In this document: in pieces, positions 10,140 through 19,922 of the stretch
How positions within the stretch are numbered: the first letter of the stretch is position 1
Layout of the letters: each line of letters opens with the position of its first letter
NCBI GenBank assembly: GCA_025351345.1
Contig: JANXWB010000008.1
Span: 100,534-164,533, forward strand
Reading direction: 5' to 3'
Source: Synechococcales cyanobacterium GL140_1_metabat_312
GTDB taxonomy: Bacteria > Cyanobacteriota > Cyanobacteriia > Leptolyngbyales > Leptolyngbyaceae
Length of the DNA: 64,000 bases
Translations under genes and position numbers: made by a program
The notes under the pieces: generated by a model
The model's input: only the letters and a program-made list of their open reading frames with translations
Told to the model about the DNA's origin: nothing
Database searches by the model: none

Positions 10140-10790
10140 ATGGGTAGCCCGATCGCAGCAGAATTGAGCAACGCATTGAGCCATACAGAGCATCTAGTTT
10201 CAGACCACCACCCCGCCGATCGCCGAAACTCAGGACGATTGATTGTTCTAACCGGACCCAGCGGTGTCGGAAAAGGCACGCTACTAAAGGCTTTGCTACA
10301 ACGTCATCCCGAACTCAAACTTTCCATCTCCGCCACCACCCGATCGCCGCGCCCAGGCGAAATAGACGGCGTAAATTATTACTTCATCACTCGACAACAG
10401 TTCGATTTGATGGTGAGTGAACATGAATTTATCGAATGGGCGGAATTTGCCAACAATTGCTATGGAACGCCCAAGCGATCCGTTGAACAGCAACTGGCAT
10501 CCGGCGAATGGGTCATTTTAGAAATCGAACTCGAAGGCGCAAGACAAGTGCGTCAAAGCTTTCCCCAAGCCACCCGAATTTTTATCCTGCCTCCCTCTAT
10601 TCAAGAACTCGAAAGCCGTATTCGAGGCCGAGGTCAAGACTCTGACGATGCGATCGATCGGCGGCTCCAACGGGCCAAGGCCGAAATTGATGCTGCCAAC
10701 GAATTTGATGTACAGATTATCAATGATGAATTTAATGAGGCACTCGATCGGCTAGAGAAAACCGTTTTTTCAGCAACTGTAGTTAGTTAA
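10140..10790 (+). CDS. gmk: Guanylate kinase
   Basis: This 216-residue protein phosphorylates GMP to GDP with ATP. The P-loop is [12 protein letters not shown] (residues 37-48), followed by the GMP-binding segment [21 protein letters not shown] and the lid/Arg region [17 protein letters not shown]. An N-terminal extension of about 30 residues before the core is variable in cyanobacteria. The ATG at 10140 is used, since no better start lies closer to the P-loop. It follows remA on the same strand, a conserved gene order shared with Firmicutes. Confidence 0.95.
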   Translation: MGSPIAAELSNALSHTEHLVSDHHPADRRNSGRLIVLTGPSGVGKGTLLKALLQRHPELKLSISATTRSPRPGEIDGVNYYFITRQQFDLMVSEHEFIEWAEFANNCYGTPKRSVEQQLASGEWVILEIELEGARQVRQSFPQATRIFILPPSIQELESRIRGRGQDSDDAIDRRLQRAKAEIDAANEFDVQIINDEFNEALDRLEKTVFSATVVS

Positions 10791-10998
10791 ACCAGGATGC
10801 AGAAGGTCTTGTGGGGGATTTGAGTGCAACAGTGCGGAATGGGGATTAATGAGAGAACTAGACAGTATTTCTTTATATTGTGTAGTTCCTTATCTAACCC
10901 TTACGAATGCTGACACTTCCCCACAACAGACGCTCAGGGGATTTATCTTAAGACAGGTTTGACCCTGGCCACTTCTCCTTTAATCACTGGTAAACGCT

Positions 10999-11292
10999 AT
11001 GCACACCGCATCCTCTTTCGCTAATCTAGTCCGATCGCTGTTTGTCGCCCTTTGCATTGGCTTTTTGTTGCCGATCGTAGGAATTCTCATGGCGCTCGCC
11101 GGACTGATGGTTTTAAGTTATGTACCCGGATTAGTTGGACTGAGCCAGATTGGACTTCAAGGTTTGGCTAGCTTTTTGATGACGTTCGGCGACGGAAGCT
11201 GCATCAAAGGGGCAGCAGTAATTGGCGGGGCGTTTGCGCTTGTTACCCTATTATTTGACGGCTACGTCACCTATCGTCATCGCAGCTTTTAA
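10999..11292 (+). CDS. Small conserved membrane protein, function unknown
   Basis: The 97-residue product has two or three hydrophobic helices (about residues 13-44 and 71-88). The GDGSCIKGAAVIGGAF segment appears, from memory, to be conserved in cyanobacterial homologues. There is no signal-peptidase site and no enzyme motif. It stands alone between gmk and an M16 peptidase with gaps of 208 and 135 bp, so it probably has its own promoter. I do not recognise a function. Confidence 0.6.
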   Translation: MHTASSFANLVRSLFVALCIGFLLPIVGILMALAGLMVLSYVPGLVGLSQIGLQGLASFLMTFGDGSCIKGAAVIGGAFALVTLLFDGYVTYRHRSF

Positions 11293-11368
11293 GGTCTGAT
11301 AGATTCTGGCCCACCACAAAACTCCATTCCCTCTTATTCTAGAAAGAGTGCTTTTTAGACTTCAGAAC

Positions 11369-11390
11369 CGATCGATTCACAAAACGATCG
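11369..11390. repeat. HIP1-flanked dispersed repeat, copy 1
   Basis: Two CGATCG cores flank the spacer ATTCACAAAA, just upstream of the M16 peptidase start. Near-identical arrangements occur at 17159-17190 and 21882-21909, and degenerate ones near 16296-16330 and 20933-20962. Confidence 0.55.
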
Positions 11391-11427
11391 CTTGAAGTTA
11401 ACAAGAAATTTTCAAGGCAGGAGAACT

Positions 11428-13041
11428 ATGGCTAGGCTCATGAACAAGTTGGCGGCTCAATTGACTCGATTGGTCGTATTCCTCAGTGCCATTTTAATCG
11501 GAATGACGATCGCATCACCCGCATTGGCCCAGAGTGCAAACCCAAGCGGTGCAAACCCAAAAAGTACCGCTCCCCTGACCACTCCCGCCATCACGCCTAA
11601 AACATCTGTTCAGCCCTACCTCGATCGCGTAGTCAAAAATATCAGCGAATTTCAGCTCTCCAATGGCATGAAATTCATCGTCCTAGAACGTCACAACGCT
11701 CCTGTTATCTCCTTTAGAACCTATGTAGACGTAGGTGGAGCGGATGAAGATCCAGGAAAAACAGGCATTTCTCACTTCCTAGAACATTTGGCATTTAAGG
11801 GGACTACTCGAATCGGCACCCAAGATTTTGCTAAAGAAAAGATTCTGCTCGATCGTCAAGATAAGCTCTGGAACACGTTAAAAGCAGCCGAAAAGTTAAA
11901 CAATCCGGCTGAAGTCGAAAAGCTCCAAGCGGAATTCAAGACGCTGGATACAGAACTTCTAAACGTTTCAAAACAAAATGAATTTGGACAAATCATTGAG
12001 CGATCGGGCGGAGTCGGCCTGAATGCAACCACGGCTTCCGATGCGACTAACTATTTCTTTAGTTTCCCATCAAATAAACTCGAACTTTGGATGTCTCTGG
12101 AATCCGATCGATTCTTGGATCCAGTTTTGCGTGAATTCTTCAAGGAAAAAGCTGTTATTCAAGAAGAACGCCGAATGCGGATTGACAATTCTCCTATTGG
12201 CAAACTAATCGAAGACTATCTCCCAGCCGCCTTCAAAGTTCATCCCTATCGTCAACCTGTTGCTGGCTATGCCAAAGATATCGACTCGATGGACCGCTCA
12301 GATATTCAAGCCTTTTTTAAGAAGTATTACACTCCCAACAACATCACAATTTCGATCGTTGGTGACGTAAATCCCGGCGAAGTAAAAACTCTGGCTGAAA
12401 CTTACTTCGGACGCCTAAAGCCCGCAGCCCAAAAAGTCGATCGCACCTTACCCGTCGAACCCACCCAGACCGAAACTCGCACGGTCAAACTCAGCTTGCC
12501 ATCCGAACCGATCTATCTCGAAGGGTATCACCGCCCAGCTCTCAGCCATCCTGACAACGCGATTTATGAAGCGATCGCATCTTTGCTCAGCGATGGTCGC
12601 ACCTCACGGCTGTACAAATCGTTGGTGGAATCCAAAAAAATTGCCCTCACCGCCGAAGGTTTCAATGGTTTCCCTGGCGATAAATTCCCGAATCTGATCA
12701 TGTTTTACGCCCTATCTGCACCGGGACATTCGGTAGAAGAGATTCAAAACGGAATTGATGCGGAAATCCAACGCCTGAAGACAGATCCTGTCACCCAAGT
12801 CGAACTCGATCGGATTAAAACGAATGCCCGCGCTGGGTTGCTCCGATCGCTCTCTTCCAACAGCGGCATGGCTTCGGCGCTAGTGGAATATCAAGTCAAA
12901 ACCGGAACCTGGCGCAATTTGTTTAATCAATTAGATGCCATCAGTGCCATAACGCCTGCGGACATTCAACGGGTCGCAAAAGCAACGTTTAAAGCAGAGA
13001 ATAAAACGATCGGCGAAATTGTCAGCGATCGATCCCCCTAA
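11428..13041 (+). CDS. M16 family zinc peptidase, catalytic type
   Basis: The product has about 537 residues starting at the ATG at 11428, preceded by AGGAG; an upstream in-frame TTG is less likely. An N-terminal signal peptide ends at SPALA-Q. The inverted zinc motif HFLEH is at residues 116-120, with the downstream zinc ligand region KAVIQEERRMR. Two M16 half-domains follow (GDVNPGEVK and LSDGRTSRLYKSLV). It is probably periplasmic and degrades peptides. A non-catalytic M16 partner lies at 14203-15690, interrupted by an opposite-strand gene. The last codons and stop (RSP, TAA) fall inside a palindromic repeat at 13032-13066, so the natural C-terminus may have been altered. Confidence 0.9.
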   Translation: MARLMNKLAAQLTRLVVFLSAILIGMTIASPALAQSANPSGANPKSTAPLTTPAITPKTSVQPYLDRVVKNISEFQLSNGMKFIVLERHNAPVISFRTYVDVGGADEDPGKTGISHFLEHLAFKGTTRIGTQDFAKEKILLDRQDKLWNTLKAAEKLNNPAEVEKLQAEFKTLDTELLNVSKQNEFGQIIERSGGVGLNATTASDATNYFFSFPSNKLELWMSLESDRFLDPVLREFFKEKAVIQEERRMRIDNSPIGKLIEDYLPAAFKVHPYRQPVAGYAKDIDSMDRSDIQAFFKKYYTPNNITISIVGDVNPGEVKTLAETYFGRLKPAAQKVDRTLPVEPTQTETRTVKLSLPSEPIYLEGYHRPALSHPDNAIYEAIASLLSDGRTSRLYKSLVESKKIALTAEGFNGFPGDKFPNLIMFYALSAPGHSVEEIQNGIDAEIQRLKTDPVTQVELDRIKTNARAGLLRSLSSNSGMASALVEYQVKTGTWRNLFNQLDAISAITPADIQRVAKATFKAENKTIGEIVSDRSP

Positions 13042-13066
13042 ATCCCCCTTGTGAAGGGGGACGAAG
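13032..13066. repeat. Palindromic element (C-rich/G-rich REP-like), copy 1
   Basis: This element of about 35 bp has the core CCCCCTTGTGAAGGGGG at 13044-13060, a perfect 7-bp stem. Read on the plus strand it is nearly identical (two differences in about 35 bases) to the reverse complement of 24821-24857, inside the RnfD-like gene. It overlaps the stop codon of the M16 peptidase. Confidence 0.75.
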
Positions 13067-13101
13067 AAAAGGAAGGGAAATTGACGTTTCATCCCATACG
13101 G

Positions 13102-13134
13102 TCCCCTTTTATTAAGGAAGTTCGGGGGAACCCA
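13102..13134. repeat. Palindromic element, copy 2 (degenerate)
   Basis: In reverse orientation this reads as a diverged copy of the same element, with TTCCCCCGAACTTCC followed by AAAAGGGGACC. It lies 36 bp after copy 1, in the gap between the M16 peptidase and the minus-strand secreted protein. Confidence 0.5.
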
Positions 13135-13152
13135 TTAACTAGAACCTATTAC

Positions 13153-14034
13153 CTAGTTAGTACAAACCGCTTGACCTGAAGCATTACGAACCACCGTTCC
13201 TTCCTGTCCATTAAAGAACACGGGAAGCTGAGCGCCGTCCGATCGCAGAACATACAATCGAGGCTTCTCATCCATACATTGACGAACCCGATCGGACCAA
13301 GCCACCAAATTTTGGGAATAGGCCGATCGATACGCTTGCATTTCATCAACCGTCGTGCGTAAGCGTTTACTGACCGTAGGATCGATCGCAGATGAACTAT
13401 TAGGATTAGCCTGCTCAGAAAGCACTGGATCCGCAAAGCGATCGGTAATGGGGGAACGGGTTGAAATACTACTATCTACCGCTTGCACCATATTAATTGG
13501 AAGCTCAAAATTCCCTGGCAATAAACCAGATGGAGGTAATGCAATTCGCTCCGGCAAACTAGTAATCGGTGGAATTCCACGACTTCCAACTTCGATTTTG
13601 ACGGGTATTCGGGTCGTTATGGCCGCTGAATCGCTGGTTTGAGCAATGGTTTGAACGATCGGTTCGGGAACAATTTGTTGGGCTTCGATCGATTTAGCTT
13701 CGATCGGTTTGGCCGCAACAGTTGGGGCAGCCGTTAATGCGATCGTAGGCTCCGGTATCACTTGCGCTGAAACTTGAACGGGAGCTTGGGGAACTTCTAC
13801 CCGAAGAGGAGTCGTCAGATTATTTCTCACCTCGGGAGCAGCGATCGATCGAATTGCAACGGGCTGGTCCACGGAGCTAAGATTCGGCATTTCGGAAACT
13901 TCAAGCGATGGCTCCGAAGTCTTGATCGAGTCAGCAGAGAAAGCTTGAGCCTGTGCAATTTGGGGGAGTTGAACGATCGCGCCAAACGAGACCAGTGGGA
14001 TCAACAGTAATTTATTATTCATAATCACAAGCAT
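13153..14034 (-). CDS. Secreted Ala/Pro/Thr-rich protein, function unknown
   Basis: The 293-residue product has a signal peptide (LLLIPLVSFGAIVQLPQIAQAQA). It has a long low-complexity middle rich in Ala, Pro, Val, Glu and Ile, including KPIEAKSIEAQQIVPEP, and a more ordered C-terminal part with two cysteines (RQCMDEK and GQAVCTN). There is no recognised domain. It is encoded between, and opposite to, the two M16 peptidase genes. The promoter region 14035-14202 is shared with the divergent second M16 gene. Another ATG 12 bases downstream is an equally possible start. Confidence 0.65.
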   Translation of the reverse strand: MLVIMNNKLLLIPLVSFGAIVQLPQIAQAQAFSADSIKTSEPSLEVSEMPNLSSVDQPVAIRSIAAPEVRNNLTTPLRVEVPQAPVQVSAQVIPEPTIALTAAPTVAAKPIEAKSIEAQQIVPEPIVQTIAQTSDSAAITTRIPVKIEVGSRGIPPITSLPERIALPPSGLLPGNFELPINMVQAVDSSISTRSPITDRFADPVLSEQANPNSSSAIDPTVSKRLRTTVDEMQAYRSAYSQNLVAWSDRVRQCMDEKPRLYVLRSDGAQLPVFFNGQEGTVVRNASGQAVCTN

Positions 14035-14202
14035 CCAATATTGAGAATATAGTTAGGATAGACAGCTATTTCTACAAACTTTTAAGCACTCAACGGGAAG
14101 TATTTGTACGGAAATTAAAAATATCGCTGAATGGTGCGAAAAGACGCTTTAAACTAAGAGAAAGGAACAAGTGAGCTAGATAGGCTAGGCCGTCATCTGA
14201 AC

Positions 14203-15690
14203 ATGCAAAATCGAACCTCTTCAAAATTTTTTAACGCCAAAACCTTGACCCTAATGTTTTGTTTTGCCGTGATTCCATTAATTTTGATTCTGCTGGCAGT
14301 GCGCCCCGCCGTAGCCTCCACAGCAAAACATTTCGACGAAATTACCTTCAAGCCACTCGCTGAAATTAAGCTCCCACCCTACGAGGAGTTCAAGCTGAAA
14401 AACGGCATGACGGTCTTTCTAATGGAAGATCACGAACTCCCCCTTGTGAGTGGAAATTTGATAGTTCGTACCGGAAGCCGCAACGAAGATGCCGATCGGA
14501 CTGGGCTTGCTTCATTAACTGGATCTGTGTTGCGATCGGGCGGTACCATCAACCATCCATCTAACCCCCTTAACGAATTACTTGAGCAAAAAGCCGCCTC
14601 AATCGAATCTGGCATCTCTGTAAACTCTGGCAACGTGAGCTTTAGCAGCCTGACGGAAGATTTACCTCAAATTTTTGACCTATTCGCTGAAGTGATTCAA
14701 ACCCCGGCCCTTCCTCAAGACAAAATAGAGCTAACCAAATTTCAAACACGCGGCTCAATTGCCCGACGCAACGATCAAGCTAACGGAATTCTGGGTCGTG
14801 AATTTCGCAAACTGATTTACGGACCAACCAGTCCCTACGCTCGCACGGTGGAATACGGCACGATCGATCGCATCACTCAAGCGGATATTCAAAGCTTCTA
14901 TCAATCCCAGTTCCAACCTGAGAACTTTATCCTCGGCATTGTTGGGGACATCAATCCGGCAGAAATGAAAAGAGCGATCGAAGCAAAATTTGGTAACTTT
15001 AAATCTAGTACCAATAGATCAAAATCTGTCCAAAACGCAGCCGTCCGACAAGCTCAAACATCAGGCATCTTCTTCGCCAGTAAACCCGAACTGACCCAAA
15101 GCTCTATCCAAATCGGCCATCTTGGGGGCAAGGTAAGCGATCGTGATTATCCAGCGTTGTCGGTGATGAACGATATTCTCAGCGGATTTGGGGGACGATT
15201 ATTTAATGAAGTCCGATCGCGTCAAGGGCTGGCCTACAGTGTCTATGCGTCTTGGAGTCCCCAGTTTGACTATCCGGGAATTTTTGTGGCGGGCGGCGAT
15301 ACTAAGTCTGAATCCACAGTGCCATTTATTCGGGGTGTCTTGAAAGAGATCGATCGAATCCGCACGGAGCCTGTGGGCCAAGACGAGTTACAACGTGCCA
15401 AAGATTCGGTTATCAATTCTTTTGTGTTCAATTTTGACGATCGGAGCAAAGTTTTATCCCGCGTCATGCGCTACGAATATTTCGGCTATCCCAAAGATTA
15501 TCTCTTCCAATATCAAAAAGCCGTCGCCGCCACCACGATTCGGGACATTCAACAGGCTGCCGCGCGTAATCTCAAACCATCGCAACTGGTCACAATGGTG
15601 GTGGGCAACGAAAAGGCGATCGTTCCTGCACTTTCTACGCTCAAGCAATCTGTGAAAGCGGTAGATATTTCCATCAAGGGAGCAAAATGA
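14203..15690 (+). CDS. M16 family peptidase-like protein lacking the zinc motif
   Basis: This 495-residue protein begins with a membrane or signal segment ending near RPAVASTA. It has the M16 fold markers [36 protein letters not shown] and [23 protein letters not shown]. Where catalytic M16 proteins have HXXEH, this one has [14 protein letters not shown], so the zinc ligands are absent. In two-gene M16 systems one subunit is catalytic and the other supplies the R/Y substrate-binding pair; RQGLAYSVY fits the latter. The likely partner is the catalytic protein at 11428-13041. Its stop overlaps the start of the macrodomain gene (ATGA). Confidence 0.88.
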   Translation: MQNRTSSKFFNAKTLTLMFCFAVIPLILILLAVRPAVASTAKHFDEITFKPLAEIKLPPYEEFKLKNGMTVFLMEDHELPLVSGNLIVRTGSRNEDADRTGLASLTGSVLRSGGTINHPSNPLNELLEQKAASIESGISVNSGNVSFSSLTEDLPQIFDLFAEVIQTPALPQDKIELTKFQTRGSIARRNDQANGILGREFRKLIYGPTSPYARTVEYGTIDRITQADIQSFYQSQFQPENFILGIVGDINPAEMKRAIEAKFGNFKSSTNRSKSVQNAAVRQAQTSGIFFASKPELTQSSIQIGHLGGKVSDRDYPALSVMNDILSGFGGRLFNEVRSRQGLAYSVYASWSPQFDYPGIFVAGGDTKSESTVPFIRGVLKEIDRIRTEPVGQDELQRAKDSVINSFVFNFDDRSKVLSRVMRYEYFGYPKDYLFQYQKAVAATTIRDIQQAAARNLKPSQLVTMVVGNEKAIVPALSTLKQSVKAVDISIKGAK

Positions 15691-16208
15691 TGTTGGAGAA
15701 GTTGGGGATTTTGCAGGGCGACATTACGAAACTGGCCACGGATGCGATTGTAAATGCTGCTAACGAAAGTCTCCTCGGCGGCGGCGGGGTCGATGGTGCA
15801 ATTCACAGAGCCGCTGGACCGAAATTGTTAGCAGAATGCCGATCGCTTAATGGTTGTAAGACGGGAGAAGCAAGAATCACTCAGGGCTACAATTTGCCCG
15901 CGCAATGGATTATTCACACGGTTGGGCCTGTTTGGAAAGATGGTGAATCGGGAGAACGGGAGGCGCTACGATCGTGCTATTGGGAATGCTTAAAACTTGC
16001 CGTAGTTCACAACATTAAGACGATCGCTTTTCCAGCAATTAGTTGCGGTGTGTATGGTTTTCCGGTGGATCAGGCGGCGAGGATTGCGATCGGAACTGCG
16101 ATCGATTTTTTAAAAACAGATGGCACTAGTATTGATGGCGTGAGTTTTGTTTGTTTTGGCGATGAGGATTATGACGTTTATGTGGAAGTCTTTGGTGAGT
16201 TGTGTTGA
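15687..16208 (+). CDS. Macrodomain protein, O-acetyl-ADP-ribose deacetylase-like
   Basis: The 173-residue single-domain protein carries the macrodomain signature [17 protein letters not shown], the glycine-rich [16 protein letters not shown] and [19 protein letters not shown]. This MacroD/YmdB-type arrangement binds ADP-ribose and often removes O-acetyl or protein-linked ADP-ribose. The start codon overlaps the stop of the M16 gene by four bases (ATGA), suggesting translational coupling, though no functional link to the peptidase is known. A decayed copy of this gene's [12 protein letters not shown] region is found at 23621-23690. Confidence 0.9.
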   Translation: MMLEKLGILQGDITKLATDAIVNAANESLLGGGGVDGAIHRAAGPKLLAECRSLNGCKTGEARITQGYNLPAQWIIHTVGPVWKDGESGEREALRSCYWECLKLAVVHNIKTIAFPAISCGVYGFPVDQAARIAIGTAIDFLKTDGTSIDGVSFVCFGDEDYDVYVEVFGELC

Positions 16209-16467
16209 TATTGGAATCTTTCATTCGATACTCTAAGGATTGACTAGTTACTGCTTAATTTTAGGCTGAGATTCAGATTGTCCTAGTGAGTCGATCGCAT
16301 ACATGAGAAAGGACTATTGATTCACTAGAACGAACGAATAAACTAAAGTGCATTTTCTAAATAGTTGACTTAGCTTGCGCCGGACATAACTAGACGATTA
16401 AGACTAGCTTTAGAAAATGATAGAATGCGATAGTATAATTTTTCTCCCGACGATCGGTGGAGGTTTT
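16209..16467. other. Intergenic region with degenerate HIP1-type repeat
   Basis: The segment 16296-16330 resembles the dispersed repeat seen at 17159-17190, with TTGATTCACTAGAACGAACG in place of the CGATCG-flanked form. The region should also hold the promoter of the Uma2 gene, whose ribosome-binding site is GGAGG at 16458-16462. Confidence 0.35.
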
Positions 16468-17103
16468 ATGACTGTCGTGACTGCCGCTATTGAGTCGATG
16501 CTCGAAGAGCGGTCTCAGACCATCTCCCTTCAGCCGTGGTTACTGAATGTTAGCGATGTCAAGTTGGTGGTGACTCCAGAGCATTTCGATCGGCTTTGCA
16601 TTCAGAATCCGGATTTACGCCTCGAGTTAACGAAAGAGGGAGAGTTGATTGCTATGCCTCCAACAGGTGGTGAAAGTGGGAAAAGAAATGGAAATCTGTT
16701 TGGAGAAGTGTGGTACTGGAACCGACAAAGTAATCTAGGCGAGGCTTTTGACTCATCGACTGGATATGACTTTATTTCGATCGGTGGTGGGAAGATGTCA
16801 CCAGATGTGTCTTGGATCGAGAAGTCCCGCCTAGTAGGCATTGAAATTGTTGGATTTATTCCGATCGTGCCGGATTTTGTGATTGAGTTGCGATCGGCGA
16901 CGGACAATTTAAAACCGTTGCAGGAAAAAATGGAGGAATATCGACGGCTAGGGGTGAAATTGGGGTTGTTAATTAACCCAAAGAATCAGCAGGTTGAGAT
17001 GTACCGTCTTGGACATGATGCGGTGATGTTGGATGAGCCGAGTGCGATCGATTGTGGTGAGGTGATGCCCGGTTTTGTTTTGAGTATGAGCCGGATTTGG
17101 TGA
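16468..17103 (+). CDS. Uma2 family endonuclease-like protein (DUF820)
   Basis: Starting from the ATG at 16468, which follows GGAGG, the product has 211 residues. It shows the Uma2 pattern: TPEHFDRLCIQNPDLRLELTKEGELIAMPPTGGESGKRNG near the N-terminus, then SPDVSWI, PDFVIELRSATDNLKPLQEKMEEYRRLGVKLGLLINP. The D, ExR and K/Q residues correspond to the PD-(D/E)XK-like core (SPDVSWI then ELRS). These proteins are abundant in cyanobacteria; a nuclease role is predicted but largely untested, and domesticated transposon functions have been proposed. Confidence 0.88.
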   Translation: MTVVTAAIESMLEERSQTISLQPWLLNVSDVKLVVTPEHFDRLCIQNPDLRLELTKEGELIAMPPTGGESGKRNGNLFGEVWYWNRQSNLGEAFDSSTGYDFISIGGGKMSPDVSWIEKSRLVGIEIVGFIPIVPDFVIELRSATDNLKPLQEKMEEYRRLGVKLGLLINPKNQQVEMYRLGHDAVMLDEPSAIDCGEVMPGFVLSMSRIW

Positions 17104-17158
17104 TCATTTTTGGTGCGTAAGGATATCTAAGGATAGCGATCGCACACATGACAAAGGG

Positions 17159-17190
17159 CGATCGACTGATTCACAAGAACGATCGATCGG
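17159..17190. repeat. HIP1-flanked dispersed repeat, copy 2
   Basis: A CGATCG core is followed by ACTGATTCACAAGAA and a second CGATCGATCG block. It matches 11369-11390 and 21882-21909, and lies between the Uma2 gene and the attC-like site. Confidence 0.55.
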
Positions 17191-17234
17191 GTCTAGCGTT
17201 TGGGTTGCTTGGGGTAGGGCGATCGTACTCAACC

Positions 17235-17327
17235 TTCTAACGGCTTGTGCTTCACCGGACGGCAATTAATATGTGCATCATAACTGATAGTGTATGTCAC
17301 CGTTCCGCGTGCAAGCGCTTGTTAGCT
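17235..17327 (-). other. attC-like recombination site 3' of the restriction gene
   Basis: Read on the minus strand, this 93-bp stretch begins with an R''-type box (AGCTAAC) directly followed by AAGCGCTTGCACGCGG. It ends with GCCGTCCGGTGAAGC, ACAAGCC and the core site GTTAGAA. The inner arms GCGCTTGCACGCGGAACGG and GCCGTCCGGTGAAGCAC pair imperfectly, as in integron attC sites. The TAA stop of the restriction nuclease (17322-17324) lies within the R'' box, as is common for integron cassette genes. A matching core site GTTAGAT lies at 19923-19929, upstream of the methyltransferase. Confidence 0.6.
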
Positions 17328-18308
17328 GCCTTTGTCATGAGGGCCAAGAAAACGCTCACCATTAAAATGAACCATATGGTCTGGGTTATCGGCAATCCAC
17401 ACTTCAGTTTCCCATGCAATATCAGCCGCATTCTTGCGAAATTCAGCACGGTCTGGAAACGCTGTCACATACACAAGACCAACCTTACAATCTTTGAAGG
17501 CTTCTTCAAGTTCCACCCAACGTTTTGGGGATATAGGGCCATGACTAGTAACTGCTTCAATCAAAAACAGCCATTCCCGATCTTCGTCGTATACTACAAT
17601 ATCTGGCAATTTTTCATGTGACATTGGGGGGACACCCAAGGATTCCAAGTATTCGGCTTCTAAGAACATCAGCTTTCCGCCTTCTTTTCGACTGCTGGCG
17701 GTATCACCAATGTATAACAATTGACCACCAGCACCGATGAAGCGCGAACAGAATTCGTGAACAATGTCGGCGTGAAGCTGGTTATGCTTTCCAGGTGACA
17801 GTGTAATGGTTTCGCCGCTGGGTAAGCTAATTGGAATTTTGTGCAGATCGAGAGCGCGTTCGTATTGTGCCTTCAATTCGGGCACCGCATCCTTGTAGTC
17901 TTGAACTTTCCCCAACCAGCCGCTGTGTGGATATTCCGCCAGAATCTCCAATATTGAATGATTCAATGAATAGTTATTATCTTTACTATTAGTTGCTCGC
18001 GTAGGAGCATCTCGGTTTCGATCGACAATACGGGCTTGCTCGAATTGATGAAGTGTTTGTCTTCTGATAGTTTCGCGACTGTTCGGCTTATAGTCCATTC
18101 CATATTCATTACGGATGAATTCCATGATATTCACAGTTGCCAAAAGCGGTGCTGTCGATGAACTCCAGTCGTCCAAAGGTTTTATGTTAGCCAGTGCCAA
18201 AAAGACCCATGCCGATCGATCGTTACACTGTGCTTTGGGCAGCCCCAAGGCAGTCAATAATGTTTTTGCTTCATTTAGTTTTTCTTTTTGTTGTGCCGTG
18301 AATTCCAA
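17322..18308 (-). CDS. Type II restriction endonuclease, BsuBI/PstI family
   Basis: The 328-residue product matches the BsuBI/PstI family, whose known members cut CTGCAG. The N-terminal helical part ([25 protein letters not shown]) and the C-terminal catalytic region [30 protein letters not shown] are both present, with the PD...E motif and SxGP. The C-terminus (GPHDKGS) is complete. It follows its methyltransferase by 11 bp on the same strand. Few CGATCG sites occur across the two genes compared with the rest of the window, which supports recent acquisition. Recognition of CTGCAG here is inferred from the family. Confidence 0.92.
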   Translation of the reverse strand: MEFTAQQKEKLNEAKTLLTALGLPKAQCNDRSAWVFLALANIKPLDDWSSSTAPLLATVNIMEFIRNEYGMDYKPNSRETIRRQTLHQFEQARIVDRNRDAPTRATNSKDNNYSLNHSILEILAEYPHSGWLGKVQDYKDAVPELKAQYERALDLHKIPISLPSGETITLSPGKHNQLHADIVHEFCSRFIGAGGQLLYIGDTASSRKEGGKLMFLEAEYLESLGVPPMSHEKLPDIVVYDEDREWLFLIEAVTSHGPISPKRWVELEEAFKDCKVGLVYVTAFPDRAEFRKNAADIAWETEVWIADNPDHMVHFNGERFLGPHDKGS

Positions 18309-18319
18309 ATTTCACCCCC

Positions 18320-19849
18320 TTATATTGGATCTACTACACCAAGAATTGGATTCACAATCAAGTCAATTTTAGCCGTTTCAAAAAGCCTCAGCTTGTGCGA
18401 TCTATCGCCAATTTCTTTCACTTGGTCGCGGGATGGAAATTTCATTACTCTAATTTCAGTAGCATTTACTTGTGTATTTCCTGAAATGCATCTGAAATAC
18501 TTGTCCATGAATGATGAATTAAGAACAGTTGCAAGTCCATAGGCTTCAATAGTGGATAATTCACCACCTAATATACCGATATAATTTGTTTTGTTACCAA
18601 AACCAATCAATTCACAATAGTATATGTTTGCAAGGTGAACGCTAGCAACTAAGCGACGTTTTTCATCTTTGGATGAAAAACGTTTTAGCAACACATAAGT
18701 ACCATTCTTCATCGTATGTTTGTTATGGCCTTCATTAAGCTTAAAGGCTACATCTTTCTTGTGATTACCTGTCCAAGTTGCCGTTAATGGTGTCACATTA
18801 TGTGGACGGTAAAGCGGAACCGTGTTTTCAGCGCTAGTATCTTCGGTGATATATTGGCGGGCACGATGCTCGACCACACGACCAGTCGAAATAAAATATC
18901 CAGCACCTTCAAAGGTAGTTTTGAAAGTTTCAGCTTGTTTCAAAATGCTAGCAGCAGAAGCTGACTCAGGAATTCTAATTAGTTTTTGATCATTTGAATA
19001 ATCGACGATTAAATGAACCGGATATTGTTTTTCATCAGCATTGTTGATGCTGGCATCACAGTCACTCGATCGAACTGTTATGGTGTCAGTATTACTGCCT
19101 TTAACAAAGTAGCAAATAATGTTTTCTTGAAGCACCACTGAGTCATCATGATTAAACACCTTGTCTCGATGTTTGAAAATATGAATTAAGCTCAATGCTG
19201 ATTCAGTTAGCAAGTATTCACGGAAACCCTTGAAGTATAGTCCGTTTGTGAAGCTGCGAGGTGTTATCGTTATTATCTGACCGTCAGCCTTCATGCAAGC
19301 TATTACAACTGCCATGAATGAAGCATATATATTCGGATCGCCGTGATACAAATCGGCTACCGCTCTAGCATAAGGTGAATCTTTCGCACTGTATTTAAAA
19401 TATGGAGGGTTGATTACCGATATATCAAAGGGCTGAACAGTTTTTTCTTTATCTGGTCTAGCAAGTACAAAATCTTCACAACAAATTTCGTAAGTAAATG
19501 TTCCCAGTTGTTCGCAAAACAAACGCTGAACGATATTCATCACCTGTTTAAGGCTTTCAACTGCTTCGGAGTCTAGTTCGTACAGTACAGCATGAACAGT
19601 CTTACAACCCATATTCAAGCAATACAAAGCAGTAGACGCGGCTAATATACCTGTTCCTGCGCCAGCATCCAGTATGCGAATAATTTTACTTTTGGGCTTG
19701 ACAACCAGAGACGCCATGTAATCGGATACAACGGATCCTGTGAAGAACTGCCCCAAGATCTTCCTACTTTCCAATGATTTAGATCTGAGAAATGCACTTT
19801 GGAGGCTAACAATATCGTCTTTTGGTTCAATAAGTGCTTGCCGATTCAA
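18320..19849 (-). CDS. Type II adenine-specific DNA methyltransferase (PstI/BsuBI-type)
   Basis: The 509-residue N6-adenine methyltransferase has the SAM-binding motif ILDAGAGTGILA (residues 59-70) and the catalytic NPPY at 147-150 (DISVINPPYFKY). A large C-terminal target-recognition part follows (FLLKRFSSKDEKRRLVAS-like region and GNKTNYIGILGG). It would methylate adenine in the host's copies of the site cut by the adjacent nuclease. The gene precedes the nuclease, as expected when modification must come first. The pair appears to form a cassette running from a GTTAGAT core site to an attC-like element. Confidence 0.92.
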   Translation of the reverse strand: MNRQALIEPKDDIVSLQSAFLRSKSLESRKILGQFFTGSVVSDYMASLVVKPKSKIIRILDAGAGTGILAASTALYCLNMGCKTVHAVLYELDSEAVESLKQVMNIVQRLFCEQLGTFTYEICCEDFVLARPDKEKTVQPFDISVINPPYFKYSAKDSPYARAVADLYHGDPNIYASFMAVVIACMKADGQIITITPRSFTNGLYFKGFREYLLTESALSLIHIFKHRDKVFNHDDSVVLQENIICYFVKGSNTDTITVRSSDCDASINNADEKQYPVHLIVDYSNDQKLIRIPESASAASILKQAETFKTTFEGAGYFISTGRVVEHRARQYITEDTSAENTVPLYRPHNVTPLTATWTGNHKKDVAFKLNEGHNKHTMKNGTYVLLKRFSSKDEKRRLVASVHLANIYYCELIGFGNKTNYIGILGGELSTIEAYGLATVLNSSFMDKYFRCISGNTQVNATEIRVMKFPSRDQVKEIGDRSHKLRLFETAKIDLIVNPILGVVDPI

Positions 19850-19922
19850 CTGTTTTCACCATTGCCTATACGTCTTACAATAATTATCTCTTATTTGACT
19901 CAATTTATTTAGGATATTGTAC

